The notes beneath the pieces were generated by a model. It did no database searches, was not told the origin of the DNA, and was given only the letters and a program-made list of their open reading frames with translations. A stretch of DNA of 64,000 nt from positions 186,001-250,000 of the forward strand of contig NZ_VITI01000004.1 of assembly GCF_007827795.1 (NCBI RefSeq), written 5' to 3'. Below are positions 51,752 to 61,688 of the stretch, one piece after another (positions within the stretch are counted from its first letter, which is position 1; the number at the start of each line of letters is the position of its first letter). The position numbers and the translations under genes are program-made. The DNA is from Azospirillum brasilense (GTDB lineage: Bacteria; Pseudomonadota; Alphaproteobacteria; Azospirillales; Azospirillaceae).

Positions 51752-51896
51752 CACGGATTACACGGATCTTTTCACGGATTGCACGGATTTTTCTTTGATG
51801 CTTGCTCAGTTGTGACTTTTCGAGAAGCCCCTTCCGGGCAAGCGATCTAAAAAAATCCGTGCAATCCGTACCTCCAATCCGCGAAATCCGTGTGAA
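51752..51896. repeat. Dispersed CACGGATT-type inverted repeat
   Basis: CACGGATTACACGGATCTTTTCACGGATTGCACGGATTTTT-like units in short form: left arm 51752-51793 repeats CACGGATT four times; right arm 51849-51896 carries the complement (AATCCGTG). The two arms could fold together. Such ATTRCACGGATT elements are found as dispersed intergenic repeats in many bacteria. Confidence 0.65.
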
Positions 51897-51943
51897 TCTT
51901 GTGCCCTTGTCCCCTCATCCCCAACGGGCAACCACCACCCGCC

Positions 51944-52681
51944 TCAATACAGGTGCTGCCCGCCGGTGATGAACATCTCCGTCCCGGTGACGTAGCCCGA
52001 GTCGGGACCGCACAGGTAGAAGACCACCGCCGCCACGTCCTCCGGCGTGCCCATGCGCTTCAGCGGAATGCGCGGGATCAGCACGTCATATTCCGGCCCG
52101 GTCATGGCGGTCTCGATCTCGCCCGGCGCCACGGCGTTGACGCGCACGCCGATCTCCGCGAACTCCACGGCCATCTCGCGGGTCAGGCCGGACAGCGCCG
52201 CCTTGGAGGTCGAATAGGCCGATCCCGCGAAGGGGTGCACCGAATGGCCGGCGATGGAGGTCACGTTGACGATCGCCCCCTTCGCCCGCGACAGCGGCGC
52301 CGCAAAGCCGCGGGCCAGCACCAGCGGGGCGAAGAAGTTCAGTTCGAACACCCGGTGCCAGCCTTCGATGGCCCCGTTCAGGCAGCCGAGACGCTCCTTG
52401 ATCGGCGTCTTGGGCGAGATGCCGGCGTTGTTGATCAACGCGTGCAGCGGCCCCCCGTCCAGCGCGCGGTTGGCTTCCTCCAGGAAGTGGGCGCGGCTGT
52501 CCGGATCGGACAGGTCCGTCGGAATGTGATGGGTCCAGTTCGGATCGCGCCGGCAATGGTCCGGCACCTCCTCGCGGGAACAGGAAATGACTCGCCAGCC
52601 CTCGGCGCTGAAGCGCTGCACGGTGGCGTGGCCGATGCCCCGGCTTGCGCCGGTCAGAATGACGGTTTTACGGTGCGGCAT
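51944..52681 (-). CDS. Short-chain dehydrogenase/reductase
   Basis: A 245 aa Rossmann-fold enzyme; start 52681 gives MPHRKTVILTGASRGIG (NAD(P)-binding TGxxxGxG). NNAG, the catalytic Ser in VTSIAG and YSTSK are intact, as is the terminal TGTEMFITGG. Substrate unknown. It is divergent from the ChaN-like gene. Confidence 0.92.
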   Translation of the reverse strand: MPHRKTVILTGASRGIGHATVQRFSAEGWRVISCSREEVPDHCRRDPNWTHHIPTDLSDPDSRAHFLEEANRALDGGPLHALINNAGISPKTPIKERLGCLNGAIEGWHRVFELNFFAPLVLARGFAAPLSRAKGAIVNVTSIAGHSVHPFAGSAYSTSKAALSGLTREMAVEFAEIGVRVNAVAPGEIETAMTGPEYDVLIPRIPLKRMGTPEDVAAVVFYLCGPDSGYVTGTEMFITGGQHLY

Positions 52682-52823
52682 GATGTCCGAGAATACCCCG
52701 CTTCGCCGCACCGCGCCAGCGCGGCCGTTGCCGGTCAGACCAAGCGCCGTTGACGGGCGCACTCCACCGCCCAACCTTCAGCCTGAGGCCAACCGCTTCC
52801 CAAAACCCAGGAGGACCGCCGAC

Positions 52824-53999
52824 GTGCTCCCCCGTTTGATGGCCGTCCTTCTGCTCTCCGGCGGCCTGCTGGCTGGCCAGGGCGACGCCGCCACGGCGAA
52901 GGCCGCCGCCCAGACCAATGCCTGCGTGCCGCCCGGCGGCTGGTCCGACGCCGCCGCCCGCCCGCTGAACGCCGCCGACCTGCTGCGCCGCGCCGCGGCG
53001 TCGCCGGCCGTGCTGCTGGGGGAGCGGCACGACAACGCCGACCACCACCGCTGGCAGCTTCACAGCCTGGCGGCGCTGCACGCGCTGAACCCCGATCTGG
53101 CGGTCGGCATGGAGATGTTCCCGCGCAGCGTCCAGCCGGTCCTGGACCGCTGGAGCGCCGGACAGCTGACCGAGGCGGAGCTGCTGCGCGACACCAACTG
53201 GCCGAAGGTTTGGGGCTACGACGCCCGCTTCTACCTGCCGATCCTGCATTTCGCCCGGATGAATCGGCTGCCGGTGGTTGCGCTGAACGTCGACCGCGGG
53301 CTGGTCAGCCGCACCGCGCGCGAGGGCTGGGCCGCCGTCCCCGCCAACGAGCGGGAAGGCGTGGGCGACCCGGCCCCTCCCCCGGCCTCCTACACCGAGC
53401 GGCTGCGCCAGGTGATGGCCGCCCACGGCCCGACCGAGCGCCGCTCCGGCAGCTTCGAACGGTTCGTCGAGGCGCAATCCGTCTGGGACCGCGCCATGGC
53501 GGAGCGGATCGCCGACACCCACCGCCGGACCAACCGCACCGTCGTCGCCATCCTCGGCCAGGGCCACATCGAGGGGCGCGACGGAGTCCCCCACCAGCTG
53601 GCCGACCTGGGCATCCGGAACAGCGTCGTCCTGCTGCCCTGGGATGAGGACCGCCCCTGCACCGAGCTGGACGGGCGGATCGCCGACGCGGTCTATGGGC
53701 TGGGCGAGAGCGAGGCGCCGGCCGAGACGCCCCGTCCCCGGCTGGGCGTGATGCTGGAGCCGGGGACGGACGGTGTGCGCGTGCGCTCCGTCACCGAGGG
53801 CAGCGTCGCCGCCGCCGCCGGCCTGACGGCGGGCGACCTCGTCGTCGCCGCTGCGGGGTCGCCAGTGCGCGAGGCCTCCGACCTGACGACGGTGGTGCAG
53901 CGCCAGGCCCCCGGCACTTGGCTGCCGCTGACCGTGAAGCGCGAGCAGGGCACGGCGGAGCTGGTGGCGAAGTTCCCCGCCTCGCCCGCCGTGGAATAA
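52824..53999 (+). CDS. ChaN-family (haem-binding-like) lipoprotein with a C-terminal PDZ domain
   Basis: A 391 aa exported protein. A GTG at 52824 is preceded by CAGGAGG nine bases upstream; an ATG at 52839 is the alternative. A signal peptide (LMAVLLLSGGLLAGQGDAA) is followed by the ChaN core: VLLGERHDNADHHRWQ, VGMEMFPRSVQPVL, a NTHxH-like ADTHRRTNRTVV segment and ILGQGHIEG. From about residue 310 there is a PDZ fold (RLGVMLEPG, VRSVTEGSVAAAAGLTAGDLVV). ChaN binds haem in Campylobacter; the added PDZ suggests protein partner binding in the periplasm. Confidence 0.82.
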   Translation: MLPRLMAVLLLSGGLLAGQGDAATAKAAAQTNACVPPGGWSDAAARPLNAADLLRRAAASPAVLLGERHDNADHHRWQLHSLAALHALNPDLAVGMEMFPRSVQPVLDRWSAGQLTEAELLRDTNWPKVWGYDARFYLPILHFARMNRLPVVALNVDRGLVSRTAREGWAAVPANEREGVGDPAPPPASYTERLRQVMAAHGPTERRSGSFERFVEAQSVWDRAMAERIADTHRRTNRTVVAILGQGHIEGRDGVPHQLADLGIRNSVVLLPWDEDRPCTELDGRIADAVYGLGESEAPAETPRPRLGVMLEPGTDGVRVRSVTEGSVAAAAGLTAGDLVVAAAGSPVREASDLTTVVQRQAPGTWLPLTVKREQGTAELVAKFPASPAVE

Positions 54000-54019
54000 C
54001 GGGGTGGAGTGAGGCCCAG

Positions 54020-54604
54020 CTAGAGCATCCGTTCCCACTGCGCCAGCACGTCCGGCGTGGGGTTCATCGCCGGGGCGAAGTCCTGGCGGCCCAGCCGCGA
54101 CCGGTGTTCGCGCAAGGCCCACTGGACGGTCGGGAAGGCCAGATCGTCCCAGGGGATCTCCTCCCAGCGGAACAGCCCGACTTCCTGGCTCTCCGGCCCG
54201 GCGGACACGTCCGGCGACAGGAGGCGGGCGCGGAAAATGAGCTGCACCTGGCTGATGCGCGGGATGTCGTAGACAGCCAGCAGCGAGTCGATGGCGATTT
54301 TGGCCCGCGCCTCCTCCCACGCCTCGCGGGCGGCGCCCTCCATGGTGCTTTCCCGCTCCTCCATGAAGCCGGCGGGCAGCGTCCAATAGCCCTTGCGCGG
54401 TTCGATGGCGCGACGGCACAGCAGGATGCGGTCCTCCCAGGTCGCCACCGACCCGACGACGATCAGCGGGTTCTGATAGGCGATGTAGCCGCAGTCCGGA
54501 CAGGTCAGCCGCTCGCGATCCTCGCCGGGCGGAATGGTGCGGACGCTGGGGCCCTTGAGGGGACCTTGGGAAGAGCCGGAGGGGGCGGTCGGATCGTCGG
54601 GCAT
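54020..54604 (-). CDS. Nudix hydrolase with N-terminal zinc ribbon
   Basis: A 194 aa protein. CPDCGYIAYQNP at about residue 35 is half a zinc ribbon. The Nudix box (GFMEERESTMEGAAREAWEEA) at about 83-103 keeps the catalytic REAWEE; its final Gly is replaced by Ala. Likely cleaves ADP-ribose or NADH-like dinucleotides. Divergent from rmuC. Confidence 0.85.
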   Translation of the reverse strand: MPDDPTAPSGSSQGPLKGPSVRTIPPGEDRERLTCPDCGYIAYQNPLIVVGSVATWEDRILLCRRAIEPRKGYWTLPAGFMEERESTMEGAAREAWEEARAKIAIDSLLAVYDIPRISQVQLIFRARLLSPDVSAGPESQEVGLFRWEEIPWDDLAFPTVQWALREHRSRLGRQDFAPAMNPTPDVLAQWERML

Positions 54605-54766
54605 CCGTCGGATATGGCGCAGACGGGGACGGCGGGCAAGCCCGCTTCACCGCCCCGCATCGCCGGTGGAACGGAACCGGGAAGGGGTTCGCCTTTGTTC
54701 ATCGCCCGTTCTCTTTCCCGATTCGTTCCTGTACTCTCGGGATTTGCAGCGTTCTTGGGGAATTTC

Positions 54767-56197
54767 ATGCAGTTCGCGTTCGACGCACAGTCGGTGGCTC
54801 TCGGTGGCCTTGCCGGCGCCCTTCTCGGGGCGGTCCTCGCCGGGATGATCGTGCGCCTCTACGCCGCACGCGCCGAGGCGGAGGCCGCCGCCATCCACGC
54901 CGAACTGGTCACCCGGCTCGATGTCGCGGAGCGAATCGAGGGCGACCTGCGGGAGGAGGTGGAGGCCCGCGACCACCAGATCGCCCGGCTGAACGGCGAG
55001 CTGTCCGCCGCCCGCGAACGGCAGGCGGAGCTGTCCACCACGCTGGCCCGCGAGCGCGCCTCGGCGGCGGAGAAGCTGGCCCTCCTGGAGCGCGCGCAGG
55101 CCACCCTGTCCGACAGCTTCAAGGCCCTGTCGGCGGAGGCCCTGCGCTCCAACAACCAGAGCTTCCTCGACCTCGCCAAGGAGACGCTGACGACCTTCCA
55201 GGAGCAGGCGCGCGGCGACCTGGAGAAGCGGCAGACCGCCATCGCCGACATCGTCGCCCCGGTCCGCCAGTCGCTGGAGCGCATGGACGGCCAGATCCAG
55301 GAGATGGAACGCAGCCGCGCCGGCGCCTATGAGGGGCTGAAGCAGCAGGTGCTGTCGCTGGTGGAGACCCAGGCCCAGCTCCGCACGGAGACCGGCAACC
55401 TCGTCCGCGCCCTGCGCAGCCCGGTGGCGCGCGGGCGCTGGGGCGAGATCCAGCTCCGCCGGGTCTGCGAGATGGCCGGCATGCTCGACCACTGCGACTT
55501 CGTGGAGCAGATGAGCGTGGAGGCCGCCGGCGGACGGCTGCGCCCCGACCTCGTGGTCAAGCTGCCCGGCGGCAAGACCATCGTGGTGGACGCCAAGACG
55601 CCGCTGGAGGGTTATCTCGACGGGGTGCAGGCCGCCGACGACGGCGCCCGCCGCGACGGGTTGTCGCGCCACGCCCGCCATGTGCGGGAGCATATGAAGC
55701 AGCTCGGCACCAAGGCCTATTGGGACCAGTTCGCGGATTCGCCGGAATTCGTCGTGCTGTTCCTGCCCGGCGAGAACTTCTTCTCCGCGGCGCTGGAGCA
55801 CGACCCGGCACTGATCGAGGCGGGCATCGACCACCGGGTGATCCTCGCCACCCCGACGACGCTGATCGCGCTGCTGCGCGCCGTCGCCTATGGCTGGCGG
55901 CAGGAGCGGCTGACTGACAGCGCCCGCGAGATCAGCGCCTTGGGCGCCGAACTCTACAAGCGTCTGCACGACCTGGGCGGCCATATGGAACGGCTGGGCG
56001 GGCAGCTCGACAAGGCTGTGGGCTGCTACAACGGGGCGGTCGGCAGCCTGGAGTCCCGCGTCCTGGTCACCGCCCGCCGCTTCCGCGACCTGCACGCCAC
56101 ACCGGACAGCGCCGAGGAGATTCCCCTGCTCGAACCGCTGGACCACACCCCGCGCCCGATCCAGGCGCCGGAGCTTCGGGCGGCGGCCAGAGTGTGA
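54767..56197 (+). CDS. rmuC: RmuC family DNA recombination protein
   Basis: A 476 aa protein; start 54767 is favoured over the long open frame back to 53918. An N-terminal membrane segment ([18 protein letters not shown]), a coiled coil to about residue 150, and the PD-(D/E)xK-like core with [39 protein letters not shown] and [17 protein letters not shown]. RmuC limits recombination at inverted repeats. Confidence 0.9.
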   Translation: MQFAFDAQSVALGGLAGALLGAVLAGMIVRLYAARAEAEAAAIHAELVTRLDVAERIEGDLREEVEARDHQIARLNGELSAARERQAELSTTLARERASAAEKLALLERAQATLSDSFKALSAEALRSNNQSFLDLAKETLTTFQEQARGDLEKRQTAIADIVAPVRQSLERMDGQIQEMERSRAGAYEGLKQQVLSLVETQAQLRTETGNLVRALRSPVARGRWGEIQLRRVCEMAGMLDHCDFVEQMSVEAAGGRLRPDLVVKLPGGKTIVVDAKTPLEGYLDGVQAADDGARRDGLSRHARHVREHMKQLGTKAYWDQFADSPEFVVLFLPGENFFSAALEHDPALIEAGIDHRVILATPTTLIALLRAVAYGWRQERLTDSAREISALGAELYKRLHDLGGHMERLGGQLDKAVGCYNGAVGSLESRVLVTARRFRDLHATPDSAEEIPLLEPLDHTPRPIQAPELRAAARV

Positions 56198-56396
56198 GGT
56201 CCGCAGCAACCCAGATTTGCCCTGTTCTGTTTCGCCTTGCAAAGAGCGGAGGCGGTCCCAATTTCCCTCCTGTCATTGTGCTTCGGACTGCCGGCCTGCT
56301 ACGCCTTCGGGTGCCCAGATCGTCGCTATGCCTGGACACAGTCTGATGCGCCGCACCGGCCGATGCGGCGCCTTTCATACTAATCGGAGAGCAATC

Positions 56397-56606
56397 ATGC
56401 CCGTCGGTACCGTCAAGTGGTTCAACAGCACCAAGGGTTATGGCTTCATTCAGCCGGACAACGGTGGTGCGGACGTTTTCGTCCACATCTCCGCGGTTGA
56501 GCGCGCGGGTCTGCGCAGCCTGAACGAGGGTCAGAAGGTGTCTTACGAGGAGCAGCGCGATCCGAAGCGCGGCAAGACCTCGGCGGAGAACCTGAAGGCC
56601 GTCTGA
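56397..56606 (+). CDS. CspA-type cold-shock protein
   Basis: A 69 aa OB-fold RNA chaperone. [16 protein letters not shown] (RNP1) and [10 protein letters not shown] (RNP2) are intact. The roughly 200-base gap after rmuC leaves room for the long leader typical of csp genes. A perfect terminator follows. Confidence 0.95.
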   Translation: MPVGTVKWFNSTKGYGFIQPDNGGADVFVHISAVERAGLRSLNEGQKVSYEEQRDPKRGKTSAENLKAV

Positions 56607-56634
56607 GCCACGTCTCACGGCACGGCATCGGAGG

Positions 56635-56660
56635 GGGCACCGGGAAACCGGTGCCCTTTT
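56635..56660 (+). terminator. Terminator of the cold-shock gene
   Basis: GGGCACCGG, loop GAAA, CCGGTGCCC, then TTTT; 29 bases after the stop codon. Confidence 0.85.
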
Positions 56661-56714
56661 CCGTTGCGCGCTTTTCCTCTACAAGCACCCCCCTGACGTT
56701 CGGAGTTTCCCCCC

Positions 56715-56945
56715 ATGGCCAAGACCAAGAAGAAGCAGCCGGTGGACAGCGCCTTCGTGCTGTTCGACGTGCTGTACGAAGACGGCGCCCGCACCTCCAA
56801 CCGCAAGGTCCCCGGCACGCTGGTCGGCGGCCTGGACGGCGACGAGCCGGCCCGCGGCTTCATCGAGGAGCAGGACCGCAAGATCGCCGAGATGTCCGGC
56901 AATCCCCGCGGCCCCATCAAGTCGATCTCCCGCTCGCCCCTCTGA
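56715..56945 (+). CDS. Small conserved-looking hypothetical protein
   Basis: A 76 aa basic-then-acidic protein (MAKTKKKQPVDSAFVLFDVLY, then TLVGGLDGDEPARGFIEEQD). GGAG lies 9-10 bases before the ATG. No family recognised. Confidence 0.6.
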   Translation: MAKTKKKQPVDSAFVLFDVLYEDGARTSNRKVPGTLVGGLDGDEPARGFIEEQDRKIAEMSGNPRGPIKSISRSPL

Positions 56946-57085
56946 GACGGGGCCGGCATGGCTGGGCCGTCATGACAGGATCGGCGGGTCGCCGCGGGTT
57001 GTGCCTTGCGCCTTCCTTGACCTCGTGGCCCGCCCCCCATATTTTGACGGATTGTCGCACCTCCACGCACCGTTGCTGAGTTCCC

Positions 57086-57592
57086 ATGGCCGTTCTCGAT
57101 ATCCTCGTCGCCCCGCACCCCGTCCTGAAGCAGAAGGCGAAGCCCGTCGAAAAGGTCGACGCCCGCATCGCCAAGCTGATGGACGACATGGTCGAGACCA
57201 TGTACGCCGCGAAGGGCATCGGCCTCGCCGCGCCGCAAATCGGCATCCTGGAGCGTGTGATCGTCGTGGACGTGCACGACAAGGACGAGAAGCCCAACCC
57301 CATCCGCCTCGCCAACCCGGAAATCGTCTGGAAGTCGGACGAGACGTCGGTGTGCGAGGAGGGCTGCCTGTCAGTGCCTGACCAGTACGCCGAGGTCACC
57401 CGCCCGGCGTCGGTCCGCGTCCGCTATCTGGACGAGACCAACGAGACGCGCGAGATCGAGGCCGACGGCATGCTGGCGACCTGCATCCAGCACGAGATCG
57501 ACCATCTGAACGGCGTGCTGTTCGTTGATTACCTGTCGATGCTGAAGCGCAACATGATCCTGCGCAAAGTCCAGAAGATGCAGCGCGCCTAA
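57086..57592 (+). CDS. def: Peptide deformylase
   Basis: A 168 aa metalloenzyme removing the formyl group from new proteins. The three motifs [18 protein letters not shown] and HEIDHL are intact, with Cys and two His as metal ligands. It is followed by fmt after 25 bases, a common pair. Confidence 0.97.
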   Translation: MAVLDILVAPHPVLKQKAKPVEKVDARIAKLMDDMVETMYAAKGIGLAAPQIGILERVIVVDVHDKDEKPNPIRLANPEIVWKSDETSVCEEGCLSVPDQYAEVTRPASVRVRYLDETNETREIEADGMLATCIQHEIDHLNGVLFVDYLSMLKRNMILRKVQKMQRA

Positions 57593-57617
57593 CCTTCCGA
57601 CGTTGGACGACCCTTTC

Positions 57618-58586
57618 ATGACGCCGCTCCGCCTCGTTTTCATGGGCACGCCGGATTTCGCCGTGCCCAGCCTGCGTGCCCTGGCCGATGCCGGGCACGA
57701 GGTGGTCTGCGTCTACAGCCAGCCGCCCCGCCCCGCCGGGCGCGGGCAGCAGGTCCAGAAATCCCCGGTCCACCGCTTCGCCGAGGAGCGCGGCATCCCC
57801 GTGCGCACGCCCAAGTCGCTGCGCAACGCCGAGGCCCAGGCCGAGTTCGCCGAGTTGAAGGCCGACGCCGCGGTGGTCGCCGCCTACGGGCTGATCCTGC
57901 CGCAGCCGATCCTCGACGCGCCGCGGCTGGGCTGCCTGAACGTGCACGGCTCCCTGCTGCCGCGCTGGCGCGGGGCCGCCCCGATCCAGCGCTCGATCCT
58001 GGCCGGCGACGCCGAAACCGGCATCACCATCATGCAGATGGACATCGGGCTCGACACCGGCGCCATGCTGCTGAAGGACGCGGTGCCGATCACCGCCGAG
58101 ACCACCGCCAGCAGCCTGCACGACGCGCTCGCCGACATGGGCGCGCGGCTGATCGTCGAGGCGCTCGACGGCCTCGCCGCCGGCCGCCTGACCGCCGAGC
58201 CGCAGCCCGAGGCGGGCGTGACCTACGCCGCCAAGCTGACGCGCGAGGATGGCCGGCTCGACTGGACGCGCGAAGCCGCCTCTGTGGAGCGGCAGGTCCG
58301 CGCCCTGACCCCCTGGCCCGGCTGCTGGTTCGACGCCCCGACGCCGACCGGCGGGGTGGAGCGCATCAAGGTGCTGAAGGCCGAATTGACGCCAAATGCT
58401 CGTAAGGCGGCGCCCGGCACGTTGCTGGACGACCGCCTGACCGTCGCCTGTTCCGACGGCGCCGTGCGCCTCACCCTGGTGCAGCGGCCCGGCAAGGCCC
58501 CGGTGGACGGCGCCGCCCTCCTGCGCGGCTTCAATCTGCCCGTCGGCACCCGTCTCGGCGACGCCGCATGCAGCGCTGGAAACTGA
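57618..58586 (+). CDS. fmt: Methionyl-tRNA formyltransferase
   Basis: A 322 aa enzyme using 10-formyl-THF. The N-terminal Rossmann domain includes [29 protein letters not shown] (catalytic region) and [16 protein letters not shown]. The start is ATG 57618; the longer TTG frame is rejected. It overlaps truA by 19 bases. Confidence 0.97.
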   Translation: MTPLRLVFMGTPDFAVPSLRALADAGHEVVCVYSQPPRPAGRGQQVQKSPVHRFAEERGIPVRTPKSLRNAEAQAEFAELKADAAVVAAYGLILPQPILDAPRLGCLNVHGSLLPRWRGAAPIQRSILAGDAETGITIMQMDIGLDTGAMLLKDAVPITAETTASSLHDALADMGARLIVEALDGLAAGRLTAEPQPEAGVTYAAKLTREDGRLDWTREAASVERQVRALTPWPGCWFDAPTPTGGVERIKVLKAELTPNARKAAPGTLLDDRLTVACSDGAVRLTLVQRPGKAPVDGAALLRGFNLPVGTRLGDAACSAGN

Positions 58587-59305
58587 CCCTCGAATATGAC
58601 GGCCGGCCCTTCGTCGGCTGGCAGCGGCAGGACAACGGCCCCTCCGTCCAGCAGACGCTGGAGGAAGCGATCGAGCGCCTGTCCGGCGAAACCGTGCGCG
58701 TCCACACCTCCGGACGGACGGACGCGGGCGTGCACGCGCTGGGGCAGGTCTGCCATTTCGACTTGGAGAAGCCCTTCACCGGGCTGAAGCTGCGCGACGC
58801 GCTGAACTTCCACCTGAGGCCCGCCCCCGTGGCCGTCCTGCAGGCCGAGGCGGTGCCGGAGGACTTCCACGCCCGCATGACCTGCCTGGGGCGCAGCTAC
58901 GTCTTCCGCATTGTCAACCGCCGCGCCCCATTGGCCCTGGAGACGGGCCGCGCCTGGCACGTCATGCGCCCGCTGGACGCCGAGGCGATGCACGCGGCCG
59001 CGCAGGTCCTGGTCGGCCAGCACGATTTCACCAGCTTCCGCGCCTCGCTCTGCCAAGCGAATTCCCCGGTCAAGACGCTGGAGCGGCTGACCGTGGAGCG
59101 GGTCGGCGACGAGGTCCGGGTGCACGCCGCCGCCCGCTCCTTCCTGCACCATCAGGTGCGCAACATGGTGGGCACGCTGGAGTTGGTCGGGGCCGGCAAG
59201 TGGAGTGCCGACGACCTGCGCCGCGCGCTGGAGGCCCGCAACCGCTCCGCCGCCGGGCCGACCGCCCCACCGGACGGGCTGTATTTCGTCGGCGCCCGCT
59301 ACTGA
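58568..59305 (+). CDS. truA: tRNA pseudouridine synthase A
   Basis: A 245 aa enzyme that modifies tRNA positions 38-40. [11 protein letters not shown] carries the catalytic Asp (about 52); [14 protein letters not shown] and [14 protein letters not shown] are other signatures. It overlaps fmt, so the three genes likely form one operon. Confidence 0.96.
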   Translation: MQRWKLTLEYDGRPFVGWQRQDNGPSVQQTLEEAIERLSGETVRVHTSGRTDAGVHALGQVCHFDLEKPFTGLKLRDALNFHLRPAPVAVLQAEAVPEDFHARMTCLGRSYVFRIVNRRAPLALETGRAWHVMRPLDAEAMHAAAQVLVGQHDFTSFRASLCQANSPVKTLERLTVERVGDEVRVHAAARSFLHHQVRNMVGTLELVGAGKWSADDLRRALEARNRSAAGPTAPPDGLYFVGARY

Positions 59306-59389
59306 CGCCCATAAGGCGGCATCTGGCGTTTCACATCCAGAACCGATAGATTCTCAGGCGAACGAACAACCGGCCGGGGTCCCTCCGCC

Positions 59390-60736
59390 GTGCACCGCCG
59401 CCCGCCGCGCCTGTTCCCGCCCTTCATTCTGCTGGTCGTCGCGCTGTTGCTGACCGGCTGCGGCGTGGACGGCGATCAGGCCGCGCTATGCCGCAAGCTG
59501 ATCCCCGCCTTCGACTCCGGCCCCGTCACCATCCTGGACACGGAGGCGCTGGGCGGCGACGAGCCGGCCTTGCGCCTGACTTACCGCTCGGACAACGGCG
59601 GCACGGAGACCGGCACCCACTGGATCGCCTGCCGCTTCGGCGGACGCTTCTTCGATTCGCGCCGGCACGAGCTGGTGGCGGTGGCGACCGACCGCATGGG
59701 GCGGCTGCGGCCCATGCAGTTCACCATGCTGCGCATCTGGGCCGGCCTGCCCGCCGCCCGCCTCGGCCTGCCGCCGGAGTCGGGCGGACCGGAACCGAGG
59801 CCGCGGACCGACTGGGCGCCGCTGCTCTTCTTCCTGCAACAGCTCATCAACGCGGCCACGGTGGCCTGCGTCTACGGGCTGCTGGCGCTGGGCTACACGC
59901 TGGTCTACGGCATCCTCGGGCAGATCAACCTCGCCATGGGCGAGCTGACCATGATCGGCGCCATGCTGACCGCCATGGGGGCGGCTGGGCTGGGCATGGC
60001 CGGGCTGGGCAGCCTGCCGCTGGCGGTGCTGGGCGTCTTCGCCACGGTGATGGCCTTCACCGCCGTCCAAGGCTGGACCATGGACCGGCTGGTGTTCCGC
60101 CGCCTGCGCCGCACCCACAGCCACACGCCGCTGATCGCCGCGGTCGGACTATCCATCGCCTATCAGGAGGGGATGCGGCTCCTGCACGGCGCCCGCGACT
60201 GGTGGCCCGCCCAGTTCCTGGCCGACCGGCACGAGCTGCTCAGCGACGGCGCCTTCACCGTCACCGCCCTGACCTCGCAAGCCGTCATCCTGCTGATGAC
60301 CGGCGGGCTGTACGCCCTGCTCTGGGCGATCATGCAGCGCACCGCCTACGGCCGCGCCCACCGCGCCTGCGCCGACGATGTCGGGGCGGCGGAACTGGTC
60401 GGGGTGGATGTGGACCGCACCGTGGCCACCACCTTCGCGGTCGGCGGCGCGCTGGCCGCGGCGGCGGGGGCGGTGATCGCGCTCTATTACGGCGGGGTCA
60501 ATTTCTACACGGGCTATCTGGTGGGCTTCAAGGCGTTGGCCGCCGCGGTGGTCGGCGGCATCGGGTCGGTCCCCGGCGCCATGCTGGGCGGCGCCCTGCT
60601 GGGGCTGGTCGAGACCTTCTGGTCGGCCTATTTCGCCATCGCCTACAAGGACATCGTGGCCTTCGGTCTGCTCACCCTCTTCCTGATCTACCGCCCGGAC
60701 GGGCTGATGGGCCGCCGCCGCGGGCGGGGGGACTGA
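59390..60736 (+). CDS. LivH-like ABC permease fused to an N-terminal lipoprotein-like domain
   Basis: A 448 aa protein with GTG start. Residues 1-22 are a signal peptide with a lipobox-like LLTGCG. Residues 25-140 are a small periplasmic-type domain (DTEALGGDEPALRLTYRSDN, GTHWIACRFGG). From about 145 it is a branched-chain amino-acid permease (VACVYGLLALGYTLVYG, INLAMGELTMIGAML, GFKALAAAVVGGIGSVPGA, YRPDGLMGRRR). No LivM, LivG/F or binding-protein gene is adjacent. Confidence 0.8.
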   Translation: MHRRPPRLFPPFILLVVALLLTGCGVDGDQAALCRKLIPAFDSGPVTILDTEALGGDEPALRLTYRSDNGGTETGTHWIACRFGGRFFDSRRHELVAVATDRMGRLRPMQFTMLRIWAGLPAARLGLPPESGGPEPRPRTDWAPLLFFLQQLINAATVACVYGLLALGYTLVYGILGQINLAMGELTMIGAMLTAMGAAGLGMAGLGSLPLAVLGVFATVMAFTAVQGWTMDRLVFRRLRRTHSHTPLIAAVGLSIAYQEGMRLLHGARDWWPAQFLADRHELLSDGAFTVTALTSQAVILLMTGGLYALLWAIMQRTAYGRAHRACADDVGAAELVGVDVDRTVATTFAVGGALAAAAGAVIALYYGGVNFYTGYLVGFKALAAAVVGGIGSVPGAMLGGALLGLVETFWSAYFAIAYKDIVAFGLLTLFLIYRPDGLMGRRRGRGD

Positions 60737-60756
60737 GCCCCCGCACCGGGGACCGG

Positions 60757-61197
60757 TCAAGGAAGGTCCGCCCCCATGGCCGCGGCGATGGTGTCCAGGT
60801 CGCGGTCGGTCACCGTGAACAGCCCGAAGCGCAGCGGATAGCCCCAGTTCCGCACCCCGGCGGAGAAGTCCAGCCGGTCGAGCAGTGGCAGGATCGGCGT
60901 CTCCCGCCCGTCCAGCCACCGCACGTCGCGGCGGAAGGGAACGAAGCCCCCGCCCATGTCGAACGGGTAAGGGGCACCATCCCGCACGATCCCCACGGCG
61001 GTGAAGGACTGCAGGCGGTCCTTCCCCTGGAAGCGCTCGGTCGGGGAGTAGTAGGCGACGCGGTCCCCCGGACGGATGCGGCGCAGCGGCGCCGCCTTGC
61101 CGTGGCAGACCTGCATGAAGCCCTCCGCCCGCCCCCGCCGGACATGCTCGGCGGAGGCGACGGCGATCCAGCTGCGGCTGGCGGTGGTCGGCTCCAT
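60757..61197 (-). CDS. EVE-domain protein
   Basis: A 146 aa protein. WIAVASAEHVRRGRAEGFMQVCHG, RIRPGDRVAYYSP and GFVPFRRDVRW are the layout of the UPF0310/EVE family, which recognises modified bases in DNA or RNA. The start at 61197 is 8 bases after the VOC gene, so they are probably one transcript. Confidence 0.82.
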   Translation of the reverse strand: MEPTTASRSWIAVASAEHVRRGRAEGFMQVCHGKAAPLRRIRPGDRVAYYSPTERFQGKDRLQSFTAVGIVRDGAPYPFDMGGGFVPFRRDVRWLDGRETPILPLLDRLDFSAGVRNWGYPLRFGLFTVTDRDLDTIAAAMGADLP

Positions 61198-61205
61198 GGC
61201 GGACC

Positions 61206-61583
61206 TCACGCTTCCGTCGGGGCGAAGACGCGCAGGCGGTGACCGTCCGGGTCCAGCGCGACGAAGGTGTGGCCGAAATCCATGGCGGTCGGCGGCTGGG
61301 CGATGGTCAGGCCGCGCCGCACCCAGTCGTCGTGAAGGCCCTGCACCGCCTCGGCACCGGCCACGCGGAAGCCGATCTCGCCGCTGCCGCCGAGCGGCCC
61401 GGCGGAGGCCGCCGGCTCCACCGTGTGGCGCGACCACAGCCCCAGCATGACGCCGGAGTCCAGGGCGAACATGGCGAAGGTGGGCGACGCCTCGACCGGC
61501 GGCTTGCCGGTCAGGTCGGCGTAGAAGGCGGCGCTGGCGGTCGGGCTGTCCACATAGAGGAGGATGATGTTGGCGCTGAACAT
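61206..61583 (-). CDS. VOC (glyoxalase-like) protein
   Basis: A 125 aa protein with two beta-alpha-beta3 units (ILLYVDSPTASAAFYADLTG and FVALDPDGHRLRVFAP). Metal ligands cannot be assigned with certainty. Function not known. Confidence 0.82.
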   Translation of the reverse strand: MFSANIILLYVDSPTASAAFYADLTGKPPVEASPTFAMFALDSGVMLGLWSRHTVEPAASAGPLGGSGEIGFRVAGAEAVQGLHDDWVRRGLTIAQPPTAMDFGHTFVALDPDGHRLRVFAPTEA

Positions 61584-61688
61584 GGGCTGCTTTCCTCGCT
61601 GGTCTCCGGCACGGGCGATCCCGTCCGGCGAAGACCAAGCTAGGGCACCACACTGACAGTTTCTGTCAGCAGTCGTGCGCGGAGGTGC

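Noticed and set aside
52668..54650. 660-codon minus-strand frame opposite the ChaN-like gene
   Set aside because: No motif, no ribosome site, and it overlaps the Nudix gene in another frame.
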